This document shows, in pieces, positions 33,500 to 41,894 of a stretch of 64,000 nt of DNA. The stretch covers positions 6,138,001 through 6,202,000 of the forward strand of contig NZ_CP081496.1 of the NCBI RefSeq assembly GCF_019774615.1, read 5' to 3'. The notes beneath the pieces are model-generated. The model ran no database searches. It had not been told where the DNA came from and saw only the letters and a program-made list of their open reading frames with translations. How positions within the stretch are numbered: position 1 is the stretch's first letter; every line of letters starts with the position of its first letter. This stretch comes from Streptomyces sp. BHT-5-2 (GTDB lineage: Bacteria; Actinomycetota; Actinomycetes; Streptomycetales; Streptomycetaceae). A program made the translations under genes and the position numbers.

Positions 33500-34239
33500 G
33501 GGGACGGGGAGCGCGGAAAGGGATGAGCGGGCGCGGGGTCGGGGTGCGGGTACGGTCGCTGCTTCGGCATGAAGGGCGGTGGCTGGCGAGTCTGGTGTGG
33601 TGGGTGGCGCGGCGGCGGGTCGGGGTGCCCGCGGGGGCGCGGGCGCTGCCGTACGCGGGGGCGCAGGCGGCGCTGCTGTACGGCCTGACGTTCGTGTTCG
33701 CGGTGGAGACGGTCGGGGTGAGCGTGCTGCTGCGGGACACCCCGGGGCTGCACGCGGTGATGCTGGTGGTCGACGTCTACACCGTGCTGATGGTGCTGGG
33801 GAGCCAGGCCGCGGCGGTGACCCGGCCGCATGTGGTGGGGGCGGACGGGGTGGTGCTGCGGGACGGTGCCCGGATGACGGTGCGGATTCCGTTGGAGCGG
33901 ATCGCGTCGGTGCGGTACGACCTGCGGTTCGGGCGGAGCGCGCGGGCGGCCGGAGCGGGGGACGACGGGGCGGAGGACGACGGGATGCTGGAGCTGGCCG
34001 TCGGCGGGCAGACGTCGGTGACGTTGGAGCTGGCCGAACCGGTCGTCGCGGTGCGGCTGCTGGGGCGACGGGAGACGGTGCGGACGGTGCGGTTCCATGC
34101 CGATGACGCGCGGGGCGCGGTACGCGCCGTACGGGAGGCCATGGATGCGGTGGATGCGGTGGATGCGGTAACAGCTGGGGTGGGCGACGGGGAGTCGGTC
34201 ACGCCGGGCACGCCGGGCACACCGGTCACGCCGGGGTGA
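33496..34239 (+). CDS. Membrane protein of unknown function
   Basis: A 247-residue protein translationally coupled to the MerR gene (ATGA overlap). Two hydrophobic segments are visible, about residues 50-75 (AQAALLYGLTFVFAVETVGVS) and 88-108 (AVMLVVDVYTVLMVLGSQAAA), followed by a soluble beta-rich domain (VVGADGVVLRDGARMTVRIPLERI). The C terminus ends in repeated DAVDAV and TPGTPG units of low complexity. The layout (two helices plus PH-like domain) resembles PH-domain-containing bacterial membrane proteins, but I cannot assign a family. The 3' end overlaps the convergent RNB gene by 14 bp. Confidence 0.7.
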   Translation: MRGRGARKGMSGRGVGVRVRSLLRHEGRWLASLVWWVARRRVGVPAGARALPYAGAQAALLYGLTFVFAVETVGVSVLLRDTPGLHAVMLVVDVYTVLMVLGSQAAAVTRPHVVGADGVVLRDGARMTVRIPLERIASVRYDLRFGRSARAAGAGDDGAEDDGMLELAVGGQTSVTLELAEPVVAVRLLGRRETVRTVRFHADDARGAVRAVREAMDAVDAVDAVTAGVGDGESVTPGTPGTPVTPG

Positions 34240-35785
34240 AGAGGACCGGTTCGTGGCCGGGGTCGGCGGTGGTGAGGCGGACCCTGAGGTAGCCGCCGAG
34301 GGGTAGTGGGGGGCCGGTGGGGACGGTGCGGACCGGGGCGATGACGGCCGGTTCACGGAGGTGGACGGTGCCCCGGTTGGGGTCGTCGTGGTTGCGGTCG
34401 ACGACCACGGCCTCGAAGGTCTCGCCGACGCGGTCGCGCAGCAGGGCCGCCTCGACGAGGTCGACGCAGGCCCGCTCGATCCGGTTGGCGCGCTGGGTGC
34501 CGGTCTCCATGTCGCGCGGGAGGGCGGGGAGGGCGGCGCGGACCCAGGCGGGCGGGGCGTGGCCGGCCGCGGCGGCCAGGCACAGCTCGGAGGTGTAGCG
34601 GTCGACGAGCCGGCGCAGCGGCGCGGTGGCATGTGCGTAGGGCGCGGCGACCGCGGCGTGCACGACGGTGCCGGCCGGTGGGGCGGTGCCGTCGAAGACC
34701 GTGTAGCCGGCGCCGCGGAGCAGGGCGGTGCACTCCTGGAGGAACGCGGCGTGGGCGGCGCGGTGCGGGTCGAGGGTGCGGATCAGCGCCGCGTACGAGG
34801 TGTGGTGGGGCCAGTCGACACCGAGTGCCTGGGCGGTGCGGCGGAGCCGGGCGACCGAGCCGGTCGGGGAGGGGGGTCCCCCCTGCGCACGGGGGTCCCG
34901 CCGCTCGGACGAAGTTGAGAGTGGAGGGGAAGTCGAGAGCTTGGGGGAAGGCAGGGTGCGCAGGATGCCGGTACCGGCGGCGAGCATCAGCTCGGCCGCG
35001 GCCATGCCGGTGAGCAGGGAGAGCTGGGCGTTCCAGGCGGCGGCCGGGAGCGGGGCGCGGTAGGCGAGGGTGTAGCGGCCGTCGCGTTCGAGGATCTCCT
35101 GCTCGGGGACGGTGAGGGAGACCGCGCCGCGGGCGGCCTCCTGTTCCGCGCGGAGCCGCCCGATCTCGCGGAGCAGGCCGAGCGGCTCCTCGGCGGTGCC
35201 GTCGTCGAGGACGTGCTGGACGCCCGGGTAGTCCAGGCGGGCGCGGGAGCGGACCAGGGCGCGGCGGACGGAGGTGCCGGTCAGCGCGCCGTCGGCGTCC
35301 AGCTCGAACTGCCACAGGACGGCCGGGCGGTCCTGGTCGGGCAGCAGGCCGGCGGCGCCCTCGCTGAGGACGGTGGGGTACAGCGGGATCCGCTCGTCGG
35401 GGAAGTAAAGGGTGGCCACCCGGTGGTGGGCCTCGGCGTCCAGGGCGCCGCCGGGGGTGACGAAGGAGGCGATGTCGGCGACGGCGTAGTGGACGCGGTA
35501 GCCGCCCTCTCGGCGGCGGGCGAGGAACATCGCCCGGTCCAGATCGCGGGCGCCGGGCGGGTCGAGGGTGAAGAGGGGAAGGTCGGTGGCGTCGTACAGG
35601 GTGTGCTCGGTGGCCACCTCGCCGTCGCCGGCCGGGATGCGCGGGGCGCGGGCGGCGCTGTCCGCCTCGGCCTGGGCGGTGGGCGGGAAGTGGTCGGGGA
35701 CGTCCAGCCGCACGCGCAGCTCGTGGAGGGCGGCCCGGAGGGGCGCCTCCGCTGCGTCGGTCACATGCATATGGCGACGGGGCAT
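34226..35785 (-). CDS. RNB-domain exoribonuclease (RNase II/R type)
   Basis: A 519-residue 3'-5' exoribonuclease-like protein. The RNB catalytic stretch FTLDPPGARDLDRAMFLARR carries the Mg-binding aspartates, followed by VHYAVADIASFVTPGGALD and YPTVLSEGAAGLLPDQDRPA. The C-terminal part has YAHATAPLRRLVDRYTSELC. It lacks the N-terminal cold-shock domains of full RNase R, as do many actinobacterial paralogues. At residues ~272-305 an in-frame insertion encodes LSTSPPLSTSSERRDPRAQG and neighbours; it corresponds to a structured DNA repeat also found inside the SDR gene at 43760-44740. ATG 35785 lacks an obvious ribosome-binding site. Confidence 0.85.
   Translation of the reverse strand: MPRRHMHVTDAAEAPLRAALHELRVRLDVPDHFPPTAQAEADSAARAPRIPAGDGEVATEHTLYDATDLPLFTLDPPGARDLDRAMFLARRREGGYRVHYAVADIASFVTPGGALDAEAHHRVATLYFPDERIPLYPTVLSEGAAGLLPDQDRPAVLWQFELDADGALTGTSVRRALVRSRARLDYPGVQHVLDDGTAEEPLGLLREIGRLRAEQEAARGAVSLTVPEQEILERDGRYTLAYRAPLPAAAWNAQLSLLTGMAAAELMLAAGTGILRTLPSPKLSTSPPLSTSSERRDPRAQGGPPSPTGSVARLRRTAQALGVDWPHHTSYAALIRTLDPHRAAHAAFLQECTALLRGAGYTVFDGTAPPAGTVVHAAVAAPYAHATAPLRRLVDRYTSELCLAAAAGHAPPAWVRAALPALPRDMETGTQRANRIERACVDLVEAALLRDRVGETFEAVVVDRNHDDPNRGTVHLREPAVIAPVRTVPTGPPLPLGGYLRVRLTTADPGHEPVLFTPA
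34872..34948 (+). repeat. Copy A of a short palindromic repeat inserted in the RNB gene
   Basis: The outer ends GGGGGTCCCCCCTGC (34872-34886) and GTCGAGAGCTTGGGGGA (34932-34948) match copy B (44567-44607, opposite strand). The 45 bases between are a partial internal duplication of the same elements (GGGGGTCCC, TTGAGAG, GAGGGGAA). The element lies in frame within the exonuclease gene. Confidence 0.75.
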
Positions 35786-35922
35786 GGAACCGAGCGTATG
35801 GCCGCCGGGCGCTCCCGGCGCGGCGTGCGGGCACCGGGCGGGCGCCGCGCCGGGATGGCCGGGCTTCTAAGCTTTTCGGCGGGGCCGCACCCCTGCTCGT
35901 ACCGCCGTGAAGGAGAAACACC

Positions 35923-36792
35923 GTGCTCGTGCTGTTGCCGCCGTCCGAGGGGAAGGCCGATCCGATCGAGGCGGCGCGAGGGGGCGCCTCCCGGAGTGCG
36001 CTGGATCTGGGGACGCTGTCGTTGCCGGGGCTGACCGCGGCGCGGGCGGAGGTGCTGGCGGAGCTGGTCGAGCTGTGCTCGGCCGACGCGGTCAAGGCCC
36101 GGGAGGTGCTGGGCCTGAGCGAGGGCCTGAAGGGCGAGGTGGCCAAGAACGCGGGGCTGCGCACCGCGGGCACCCGGCCGGCCGGGGAGATCTACACCGG
36201 GGTGCTCTACGACGCCCTCGGGCTGGCGTCGCTGGACGCGGCGGCGCACGAGCGGGCCGCCCGGTCGCTGCTGGTGTTCTCGGGGCTGTGGGGCGCCGTG
36301 CGGATCGACGACCGGATTCCTTCGTACCGCTGCTCGATGGGGGTGAAGCTGCCGGGGCTGGGCGCGCTGGGGGCGTACTGGCGGGGCCCGATGGCGGAGG
36401 TGCTGCCGGAGGCGGCCGCATCAGGAGGGGCGGCGCGAAGCGCCTCCGGCAGGGGCGGTGGTCGGGCGACGGGTGGGCTGGTGCTGGATCTGCGGTCGGC
36501 GGCGTATGCGACGGCGTGGAAGCCCAAGGGTGAGCTTGCGGAGCGGACCGCGACGGTGCGGGTGCTCCAGTCGAAGATCGTGAACGGGGTCGAGAAGCGG
36601 TCGGTGGTCAGCCACTTCAACAAGGCGACCAAGGGACGGCTGGTCCGGGACCTACTGGTGGCCGGGGCCGAACCGGCGGACCCGGCGGAGCTGGTGGAGA
36701 CGCTGCGCGGACTGGGCTACGCGGTCGAGGCGCAGGCCCCGGCGAAGGCCGGCAAGCCGTGGGCACTGGATGTGATCGTCACGGAGCTGTGA
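35923..36792 (+). CDS. yaaA: YaaA-family protein (DUF328, peroxide stress)
   Basis: A 289-residue protein starting LVLLPPSEGK, the YaaA signature, with GVLYDALG, FSGLWGAVRIDDRIPSYR, DLRSAAYATAW and a C-terminal VVSHFNKATKGRLVRDLL. In E. coli YaaA lowers intracellular free iron and oxidative DNA damage during peroxide stress. The central ~30 residues (AAASGGAARSASGRGGG) are a low-complexity insertion not typical of short family members. GTG 35923 follows GAAGGAG with 8-base spacing. It is a single gene, divergent from the RNB exonuclease across 137 bp. Confidence 0.88.
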   Translation: MLVLLPPSEGKADPIEAARGGASRSALDLGTLSLPGLTAARAEVLAELVELCSADAVKAREVLGLSEGLKGEVAKNAGLRTAGTRPAGEIYTGVLYDALGLASLDAAAHERAARSLLVFSGLWGAVRIDDRIPSYRCSMGVKLPGLGALGAYWRGPMAEVLPEAAASGGAARSASGRGGGRATGGLVLDLRSAAYATAWKPKGELAERTATVRVLQSKIVNGVEKRSVVSHFNKATKGRLVRDLLVAGAEPADPAELVETLRGLGYAVEAQAPAKAGKPWALDVIVTEL

Positions 36793-36865
36793 GGGGCGGC
36801 TGTTCCCCCTGCCCCGCTTCCTGCTCCGTTCCCGCTCCGTTTCCCGCTGACCCGCATCCATCCCT

Positions 36866-36917
36866 GTTGCAGCATGTGCAACGAACATTGCGGACGGTGA
36901 TTCGACCGGCGCAGTAT
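36866..36917 (+). promoter_or_regulatory. Putative operator and promoter of the aldolase gene
   Basis: An inverted repeat GTTGC-N7-GCAAC (36866-36882) lies just upstream of a -35-like TTGCGG (36888-36893). A -10-like CAGTAT (36912-36917) follows at 18-bp spacing. Transcription would start at about the GTG codon at 36925, giving a leaderless message. The regulator is unknown. Confidence 0.4.
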
Positions 36918-36924
36918 GGGCGGC

Positions 36925-37605
36925 GTGCCTGACGCCGCCTGCTCCGCCGTGCCCTTCCCCGCCGTACTCGGGCTCGCCCCGGTCCTCCCGGTCGTGGTCC
37001 TGCGGGACGCGGCGGACGCCGTGCCGCTCGCCCGGGCGCTGGTCGCCGGCGGACTGCCGGCGATCGAGGTGACCCTGCGCACGCCCGCCGCGCTGGACGC
37101 GATCCGGGCCGTCGCCGAGGAGGTCCCGGACGCGGTGGTCGGCGCCGGGACCGTACTGGACCCGGCGCAGGCCACGGCGGCCGGGGCGGCCGGAGCACGG
37201 TTCCTGGTGAGCCCGGGCTGCTCGCCCCGGCTGCTGGGCGCGCTGCGGGACTCCGGGCTGCCGTTCCTTCCGGGCGTCTCGACGGCCTCGGAGGTGGTGA
37301 CCCTGCTGGACGAGGGGATCACCGCCATGAAGTTCTTCCCGGCGGAGGCGGCGGGCGGCACCGCCTACCTCAGGTCGCTGGCCGCCCCGCTCCCGCAGGC
37401 CCGCTTCTGCCCGACCGGCGGCATCGGCCCGGCCACGGCCCCCTCGTACCTGGCCCTGCCCAACGTCGGCTGCGTGGGCGGCACCTGGATGCTCCCCGGG
37501 GACGCGCTGGCCGCCAGGGACTGGCCGCGCATCGAGCATCTGGCACGGGAGGCGGCAGCGCTGGGCCGCGGCCGAGACCCGGGGAGGGCCGCAAAAAGAC
37601 GGTAG
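36925..37605 (+). CDS. eda: 2-dehydro-3-deoxyphosphogluconate (KDPG/KHG) aldolase
   Basis: A class I aldolase of 226 residues (229 if translated from ATG 36916). The fold-defining segments are present: APVLPVVVLRDAADA, GLPAIEVTLRTPAAL with the catalytic Glu, VVGAGTVLDPAQA, FLVSPGCSP, FLPGVSTASEV and the Schiff-base lysine in ITAMKFFPAEAAGG, then CPTGGIGPATAPSYL. It cleaves KDPG to pyruvate and glyceraldehyde-3-phosphate. The partner dehydratase and kinase are not adjacent, so it stands alone here. GTG 36925 is favoured because the predicted transcript begins there. A terminator hairpin follows the stop. Confidence 0.88.
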   Translation: MPDAACSAVPFPAVLGLAPVLPVVVLRDAADAVPLARALVAGGLPAIEVTLRTPAALDAIRAVAEEVPDAVVGAGTVLDPAQATAAGAAGARFLVSPGCSPRLLGALRDSGLPFLPGVSTASEVVTLLDEGITAMKFFPAEAAGGTAYLRSLAAPLPQARFCPTGGIGPATAPSYLALPNVGCVGGTWMLPGDALAARDWPRIEHLAREAAALGRGRDPGRAAKRR

Positions 37606-37629
37606 GGGCGGGCCACAGGGCCCCGCCCC
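37605..37629. terminator. Short hairpin terminator between convergent genes
   Basis: Arms GGGGCGGG (37605-37612) and CCCGCCCC (37622-37629) flank a 9-base loop directly after the aldolase stop and just before the stop of the convergent RNase H/phosphatase gene. Confidence 0.6.
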
Positions 37630-37634
37630 CTCCG

Positions 37635-38834
37635 CTACCGCAAATGTGAAGTGTCGTTCAGCAACCGCACGGACGCGTTCCCGTCCGCGTAGTACGCCAC
37701 CGCGGAGAGCGACGCCGCGGACAGCTCCATGCGGAACAGGGACTCCGGCGGAGCGCCCAGGGCCAGCCGGACCAGCGTCTTGACCGGGGTGACGTGGGTG
37801 ACCAGGAGGACCGTCCGGCCCGCGTACCGGGCGATCAGCTTGTCGCGGGTGACCGCGACCCGGCGGGCGACCGCCGCGAAGGACTCGCCGCCCCCGGTGG
37901 GCTCCGCCTTGGCGGAGCGGAGCCAGGCGTCCAGATCGTCCGGGTACCGCTCGCGGACCTCGGCGAAGGTCAGCCCCTCCCAGGCGCCGAAGTCGGTCTC
38001 GCGGAGCCCGTCCTCGACGCGGACGTCCAGGCCGAGCCGGGCGGCGATCGTCCCGGCGGTCTCCTGGCAGCGGCGCAGCGGCGAGCTCACCACGGCCTGG
38101 ACGGTGCCGCGGGCGGCGAGCGCGGCGGCGGTCGCCTCGGCCTGGCGACGGCCGGCGGCCGAGAGCTCGGGGTCGGTGCCGCCGCTGCCGGAGAAGCGCT
38201 TCTCCGGTGTCAGCGCGGTCTCGCCGTGCCGCAGCAGGACGAACGTCGCGGGGACGCCGAGGTCGGGCGCGCCCCAGCCGACCGGCGGCGCGGCCGTGCT
38301 CGGGCCGCTCTCCGCCTCGTCGGCGGCCGCGTCCGCCGCGCGGGCCGCGGCGCTGCGGGCGGGTTCCGCGTCGGCCGGGCCGGCGAGCGCCGCCCGGGAG
38401 TCGCGCGGCTCCCACTGCTTGCCGCGCTTGCCCGCGTCCATCGCCTCGTTGGCGAGCCGGTCGGCGTGCTTGTTACGGGAGCGCGGGATCCACTCGTAGG
38501 TGACCCGGCCGGACGGGAAGATCTCCGCGGCCGCGGCGGCCAGCGGCTTCATGTCCGGGTGCTTGATCTTCCAGCGGCCGGACATCTGCTCGACGACGAG
38601 CTTGGAGTCCATCCGGACGTGGACGGCGGCCTCCGGGTCCAGGGCGTGCGCGGCGCGCAGCCCGGCCAGCAGGCCCTTGTACTCGGCGACGTTGTTGGTC
38701 GCCGTCCCGATGAACTCGGCGGCCTCGGCCAGCGCCTCGCCGCTCGCCGGGTCGAGGACCACCGCGCCGTAGCCGGCCGGCCCCGGGTTGCCCCGGGACC
38801 CGCCGTCCGCCTCGACGATCAGCTCACGCGCCAC
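37635..38834 (-). CDS. Bifunctional RNase H / histidine (acid) phosphatase
   Basis: A 399-residue fusion like mycobacterial Rv2228c. The N-terminal type I RNase H domain (1-135) has VEADGGSRGNPGPAGYG, AEYKGLLAGL, VRMDSKLVVEQM and RNKHADRLANEAM with the catalytic acidic residues. A linker rich in Ala/Ser (about 140-190) leads to a histidine-phosphatase domain with LLRHGETALT (phospho-acceptor His), SPLRRCQET and VTHVTPVKTL. The Rv2228c homologue removes RNA from hybrids and has acid phosphatase or cobalamin-pathway activity. GTG start at 38834. It lies 3 bp after the zinc-ribbon gene in the Nif3-zinc ribbon-RNase H order conserved in actinobacteria. Confidence 0.92.
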   Translation of the reverse strand: MARELIVEADGGSRGNPGPAGYGAVVLDPASGEALAEAAEFIGTATNNVAEYKGLLAGLRAAHALDPEAAVHVRMDSKLVVEQMSGRWKIKHPDMKPLAAAAAEIFPSGRVTYEWIPRSRNKHADRLANEAMDAGKRGKQWEPRDSRAALAGPADAEPARSAAARAADAAADEAESGPSTAAPPVGWGAPDLGVPATFVLLRHGETALTPEKRFSGSGGTDPELSAAGRRQAEATAAALAARGTVQAVVSSPLRRCQETAGTIAARLGLDVRVEDGLRETDFGAWEGLTFAEVRERYPDDLDAWLRSAKAEPTGGGESFAAVARRVAVTRDKLIARYAGRTVLLVTHVTPVKTLVRLALGAPPESLFRMELSAASLSAVAYYADGNASVRLLNDTSHLR

Positions 38835-38837
38835 GGC

Positions 38838-39581
38838 CTACAGCCCCGAGTCGGGCGTGCGGACCAGGATGCGGCTGCAGTTCTCGCACCGGACGACGGC
38901 GTCGGCGGCGGCCCGGCGCACGTCGTTGAGCTCGGTGATGTCCAGCTCCAGCCGGCAGCCCTCACAGCGGCGCTGGTAGAGGCGGGCGGCGCCGACGCCG
39001 CCCTGCTTGGCGCGGATGCGGTCGTAGAGCGCGATCAGCGCCTCGGGGATGTCGGCGACGGTGAGCTCGCGCTCCTTGTCGACCGTGGCGACCTCGGCGT
39101 CGATCTCGGCGTGGGCGGCGTCCCGGCGGGCGGTGGCGTCGTCGACCTTGGCCTGGATGGCCTCGACCCGCTCGGTCAGCTCGCGGACCCGCTCCTGGGC
39201 GGCCTCGCGGCGCTCCATGACCTCCAGGACGACGTCCTCCAGGTCGCCCTGGCGCTTGGCCAGCGAGGCCAGTTCGCGCTGGAGGCTCTCCAGGTCCTTG
39301 GGGGAGGTCACGGCGCCGGAGTCGAGGCGCTTCTGGTCGCGGGCGGCGCGCTGGCGGACCTGGTCGACGTCCTGCTCCGCCTTGGTCTGCTCGCGGCTGG
39401 TGTCGCTCTCCTCGGTCTGCGCGGCGACGAGCAGATCGCGCTGCTGGGTGAGGTCGGCCTCCAAGGTCTGCAGCTCGGCCAGCTCGGGGAGGTTCTTGCG
39501 CCGGTGCGCGAGCTGGGTGAGCCGGACGTCGAGGTTCTGGACGTCCAGAAGGCGGATCTGGTCGGCGGGCGCGGCGTTCAG
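38838..39581 (-). CDS. C4-type zinc-ribbon coiled-coil protein; probable CTG start
   Basis: A 247-residue protein with a long coiled coil (about 15-170, heptad-rich Leu/Glu/Arg) and a C-terminal zinc ribbon (CEGCRLELDI...CENCSRIL). The N terminus NAAPADQIRLLDVQNLD is in frame only from a CTG at 39581. The CTG overlaps the Nif3 stop (CTGA) and has AGGAG 7 bases upstream. The next alternative, TTG at 39464, would remove about 39 residues of the coiled coil and lies deep in the gene. Such proteins are conserved next to nif3 and rnhA genes and are proposed nucleic-acid-binding scaffolds. The start codon is an inference. Confidence 0.85.
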   Translation of the reverse strand: MNAAPADQIRLLDVQNLDVRLTQLAHRRKNLPELAELQTLEADLTQQRDLLVAAQTEESDTSREQTKAEQDVDQVRQRAARDQKRLDSGAVTSPKDLESLQRELASLAKRQGDLEDVVLEVMERREAAQERVRELTERVEAIQAKVDDATARRDAAHAEIDAEVATVDKERELTVADIPEALIALYDRIRAKQGGVGAARLYQRRCEGCRLELDITELNDVRRAAADAVVRCENCSRILVRTPDSGL

Positions 39582-40465
39582 CGGGGGGCTCCTGTGGTGT
39601 GCGAGTTGTCAGCGGGGCTGGTGGGCGGGGCGGACGCCGCGTGGGCCGTCCAGGGGTCGGTGACCGTGCGGGAGACGTGCGTGCGCAGTCCCCAGCCGTG
39701 CCGGTCGGAGACCGCGTCGAGCTGGGCCGCGGCCTGCTCGCACCACGGCCATTCGGTGGCCCAGTGGGCCGCGTCCAGCAGTGCCAACGGGCTGTTCCGC
39801 CCGGTGGTCTGCATGGCCTCGGAGGCCGGGTGGTGGCGCAGGTCGGCGGTGAGGAACGCGTCCACGCCGGCCGCCCGTACGTCGTCGAAGAGGCTGTCGC
39901 CGGAGCCGCCGGAGACCGCCAGGGTGCGGATCTCGCGGTCCGGGTCGCCGGCCGCCCGGATGCCCTGCGCGGTGGCGGGCAGGCGGGCGGCGGCGTACGC
40001 GGTCAGCTCGGCCAGCGTCATCGGGTGCGGGAGTTCGCAGATCCGGCCCAGGCCGCGGCGGCCGGCCGGATCGCTCGGGTCCGGCACCAGGGGGCGCAGG
40101 ATCCGCAGGTCCAGCGCGCCGGCCAGGGCGTCGGAGACGCCCGGGTCGGCGGTGTCGGCGTTGGTGTGCGCGACGTGCAGGGCGATGTCGTGCTTGATGA
40201 GCGTGTGCACGACCTTTCCCTTGAAGGTGCCGGCGGCGACCGTCGTCGTCCCGCGCAGGTAGAGCGGGTGATGGGTGACGAGCAGGTCGGCGCCGAGCCG
40301 CACGGCCTCGTCGGCGATCTCCTGGACCGGGTCGACCGCGAACAGCACCCGGCCGACCTCGGCGTCGGGGTCGCCGCAGACAGTGCCGACGGCGTCCCAT
40401 CCTTCGGCCCGCTCGGGGGGCCAGAGGACGTCGAGCGCGGCGAGGACTTCAGACAGTGCGGGCAC
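39578..40465 (-). CDS. Nif3-like dinuclear metal centre protein
   Basis: A 295-residue NIF3/DUF34 protein. Metal-ligand motifs are visible: LVTHHPLYLRG (paired His), HVAHTNADTA and the C-terminal DAAHWATEWPW. The segment GDSLFDDVRAAGVDAFLTADLRHH is typical. Proposed roles include GTP cyclohydrolase I-type 2 and metal handling, but function remains uncertain across the family. GTG 40465 is the most likely start; no strong ribosome-binding site is seen, only a C-rich leader. The 3' end overlaps the zinc-ribbon gene by 4 bp, so these genes form one operon with the RNase H gene. Confidence 0.88.
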   Translation of the reverse strand: MPALSEVLAALDVLWPPERAEGWDAVGTVCGDPDAEVGRVLFAVDPVQEIADEAVRLGADLLVTHHPLYLRGTTTVAAGTFKGKVVHTLIKHDIALHVAHTNADTADPGVSDALAGALDLRILRPLVPDPSDPAGRRGLGRICELPHPMTLAELTAYAAARLPATAQGIRAAGDPDREIRTLAVSGGSGDSLFDDVRAAGVDAFLTADLRHHPASEAMQTTGRNSPLALLDAAHWATEWPWCEQAAAQLDAVSDRHGWGLRTHVSRTVTDPWTAHAASAPPTSPADNSHTTGAPR

Positions 40466-40632
40466 GGGGGGAAGGTTACCTCTCCCCCGCGCCCGCGCGC
40501 CGGGCCGCGGTGCGCGCGGGGGCCGCGGGCCGGTGCGCGCCGGGGGTTTCCGGCCACCGGCCGCCGGCCGCGGCGCTCGCCACCCGGCCGCCGCCGTCGG
40601 CCACTTGGCGAGCGAGCCGGTTCGCGGGACGG

Positions 40633-41661
40633 CTACTTCACGAGGAAGGACCGTAGCTCGGCGAGGACGCTGTCGGCCGCGGTGACGCCGAGGCCGAGGT
40701 ACCAGGTCTCGTCCTGCACGTTCCTGGCGTGGCCGTCCTTGACCGCCTTGAGGTTCTTCCACAGCGGGTTCTGCTCGGCGGTGTCGCGCTTGGTGGACCT
40801 GGGGTCGCCGTAGACGCCGGTGAAGATCCAGTCGGCGTCGGCCTGGTTGATGTTCTCCGGGCTGACCTCGGTGGCGAGGTCGTCCACCTGCTGGTTCTTC
40901 GGCCGCGGCAGGCCGACGTCCTTGAGGATGGTGCCGATGAAGGAGCGCTGGGCGTAGAGGCGGGTGAACTGCGGCATGTAGCGCAGCATCGTCACGGTCG
41001 GCTTCCGGGGGCCGAGGTCCTCGCCGAGCTTCCTCGCCTTGGCCTGGTAGTCGGCCAGTTCGTGCTCGGCCGCCGCGGTCTTGTCGAGGGCTGCGGCGTT
41101 GAGCAGGTAGTTCTGCTTCCAGGTGAAGCCGGGGCGGATCGAGAAGACGGTCGGAGCGATCTTGCTGAGCTGCTGGTACTGCTTCTCGGCGCGCAGCTTG
41201 CTGCCCAGGATGAGGTCGGGCTTGAGGGCGTGGATGGCCTCCAGGTTGAGGCCGTTGACGGTGCCGACGCTCTTGGGGTGGCCGGCGTTCTTCGCCAGGT
41301 AGTCCGGGACGGCGGCGTCGCCCTCGGTGGGCGCGTAGCCGACCGGCTTGACGCCGAGCGAGACGACGTTGTCCAGCTCGCCGACGTCGAGGACGACCAC
41401 GCGCTTGGGCGCGGCCGGGATCGTGGTGGTCCCCATGGCGTGCCTGACGCTGCGCGGGAACTGGCCCGGCTCGGCGTCGGTGCCCATCTTCGCGGTCTCG
41501 TCGGCGGCCCTGCCGAAGTCCTTGCCGCCCTGGGCCACGGACTTCGAGCCGGCCCCGCGGTCGCTGCCGCCGTCCGCGCCGGACGCACCGCACCCGGCGA
41601 GCGCGACGGCGCCGGCGGCGGCGATGGCTATGGCGGCGGCGCCGCGGCGGCGAAGGGGCAT
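40633..41661 (-). CDS. Iron-siderophore ABC transporter substrate-binding lipoprotein
   Basis: A 342-residue FecB/FepB-type periplasmic-binding lipoprotein. The signal peptide ends in a lipobox LAGC (around residue 24). The two-lobed binding domain has RVVVLDVGELDNVVSLGVKPVGY, KPDLILGSKLRAEKQYQQL and NQADADWIFTGVYGDP. ATG 41661 is preferred over GTG 41664 because GGAG is then 7 bases upstream. An iron-box-like sequence at 41731-41749 lies about 70 bp upstream, so repression by an IdeR/DmdR-type protein under iron-replete conditions is expected. No permease or ATPase genes are adjacent; it must use a transporter encoded elsewhere. Confidence 0.9.
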   Translation of the reverse strand: MPLRRRGAAAIAIAAAGAVALAGCGASGADGGSDRGAGSKSVAQGGKDFGRAADETAKMGTDAEPGQFPRSVRHAMGTTTIPAAPKRVVVLDVGELDNVVSLGVKPVGYAPTEGDAAVPDYLAKNAGHPKSVGTVNGLNLEAIHALKPDLILGSKLRAEKQYQQLSKIAPTVFSIRPGFTWKQNYLLNAAALDKTAAAEHELADYQAKARKLGEDLGPRKPTVTMLRYMPQFTRLYAQRSFIGTILKDVGLPRPKNQQVDDLATEVSPENINQADADWIFTGVYGDPRSTKRDTAEQNPLWKNLKAVKDGHARNVQDETWYLGLGVTAADSVLAELRSFLVK

Positions 41662-41730
41662 CACGTCACTCCAGGTCGAAACGCGGGTGCCGCCGGGCAG
41701 GCAGGGGCCGCCCGGCCACCCGACGGCAAC

Positions 41731-41749
41731 TTAGGTCCGCCTAACTTTA
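41731..41749 (-). promoter_or_regulatory. Iron box (DmdR1/IdeR-type operator)
   Basis: TTAGGTCCGCCTAACTTTA at 41731-41749 matches 14 of 19 positions of the actinobacterial iron-box consensus TTAGGTTAGGCTAACCTAA, including both TTAGGT and CTAA cores. It lies upstream of the siderophore-binding lipoprotein gene on the minus strand. Confidence 0.75.
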
Positions 41750-41894
41750 AACATCCTTGAAACTCGCAGCACAGCCGCCCCTGCCCACACCGGCGAATCG
41801 GACAACGGCCACCCTTATGCGTGAAGACCGGCAACTCTCGTTGATCGGCCGGAAGTGCGAAAACTAACGTCCCTCCACTGGAGGTGGCACCCCC

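Noticed and set aside
34353..36173. A 606-codon minus-strand frame through the RNB gene and into the yaaA region
   Set aside because: The in-frame RNB protein has catalytic aspartates and conserved order. The alternative is Arg/Pro-rich without any domain and runs antisense into yaaA.
37794..40262. An 822-codon plus-strand frame across the RNase H, zinc-ribbon and Nif3 genes
   Set aside because: Three recognisable conserved genes lie on the minus strand. The plus-strand translation shows only Gly/Val/Arg-rich shadow sequence.
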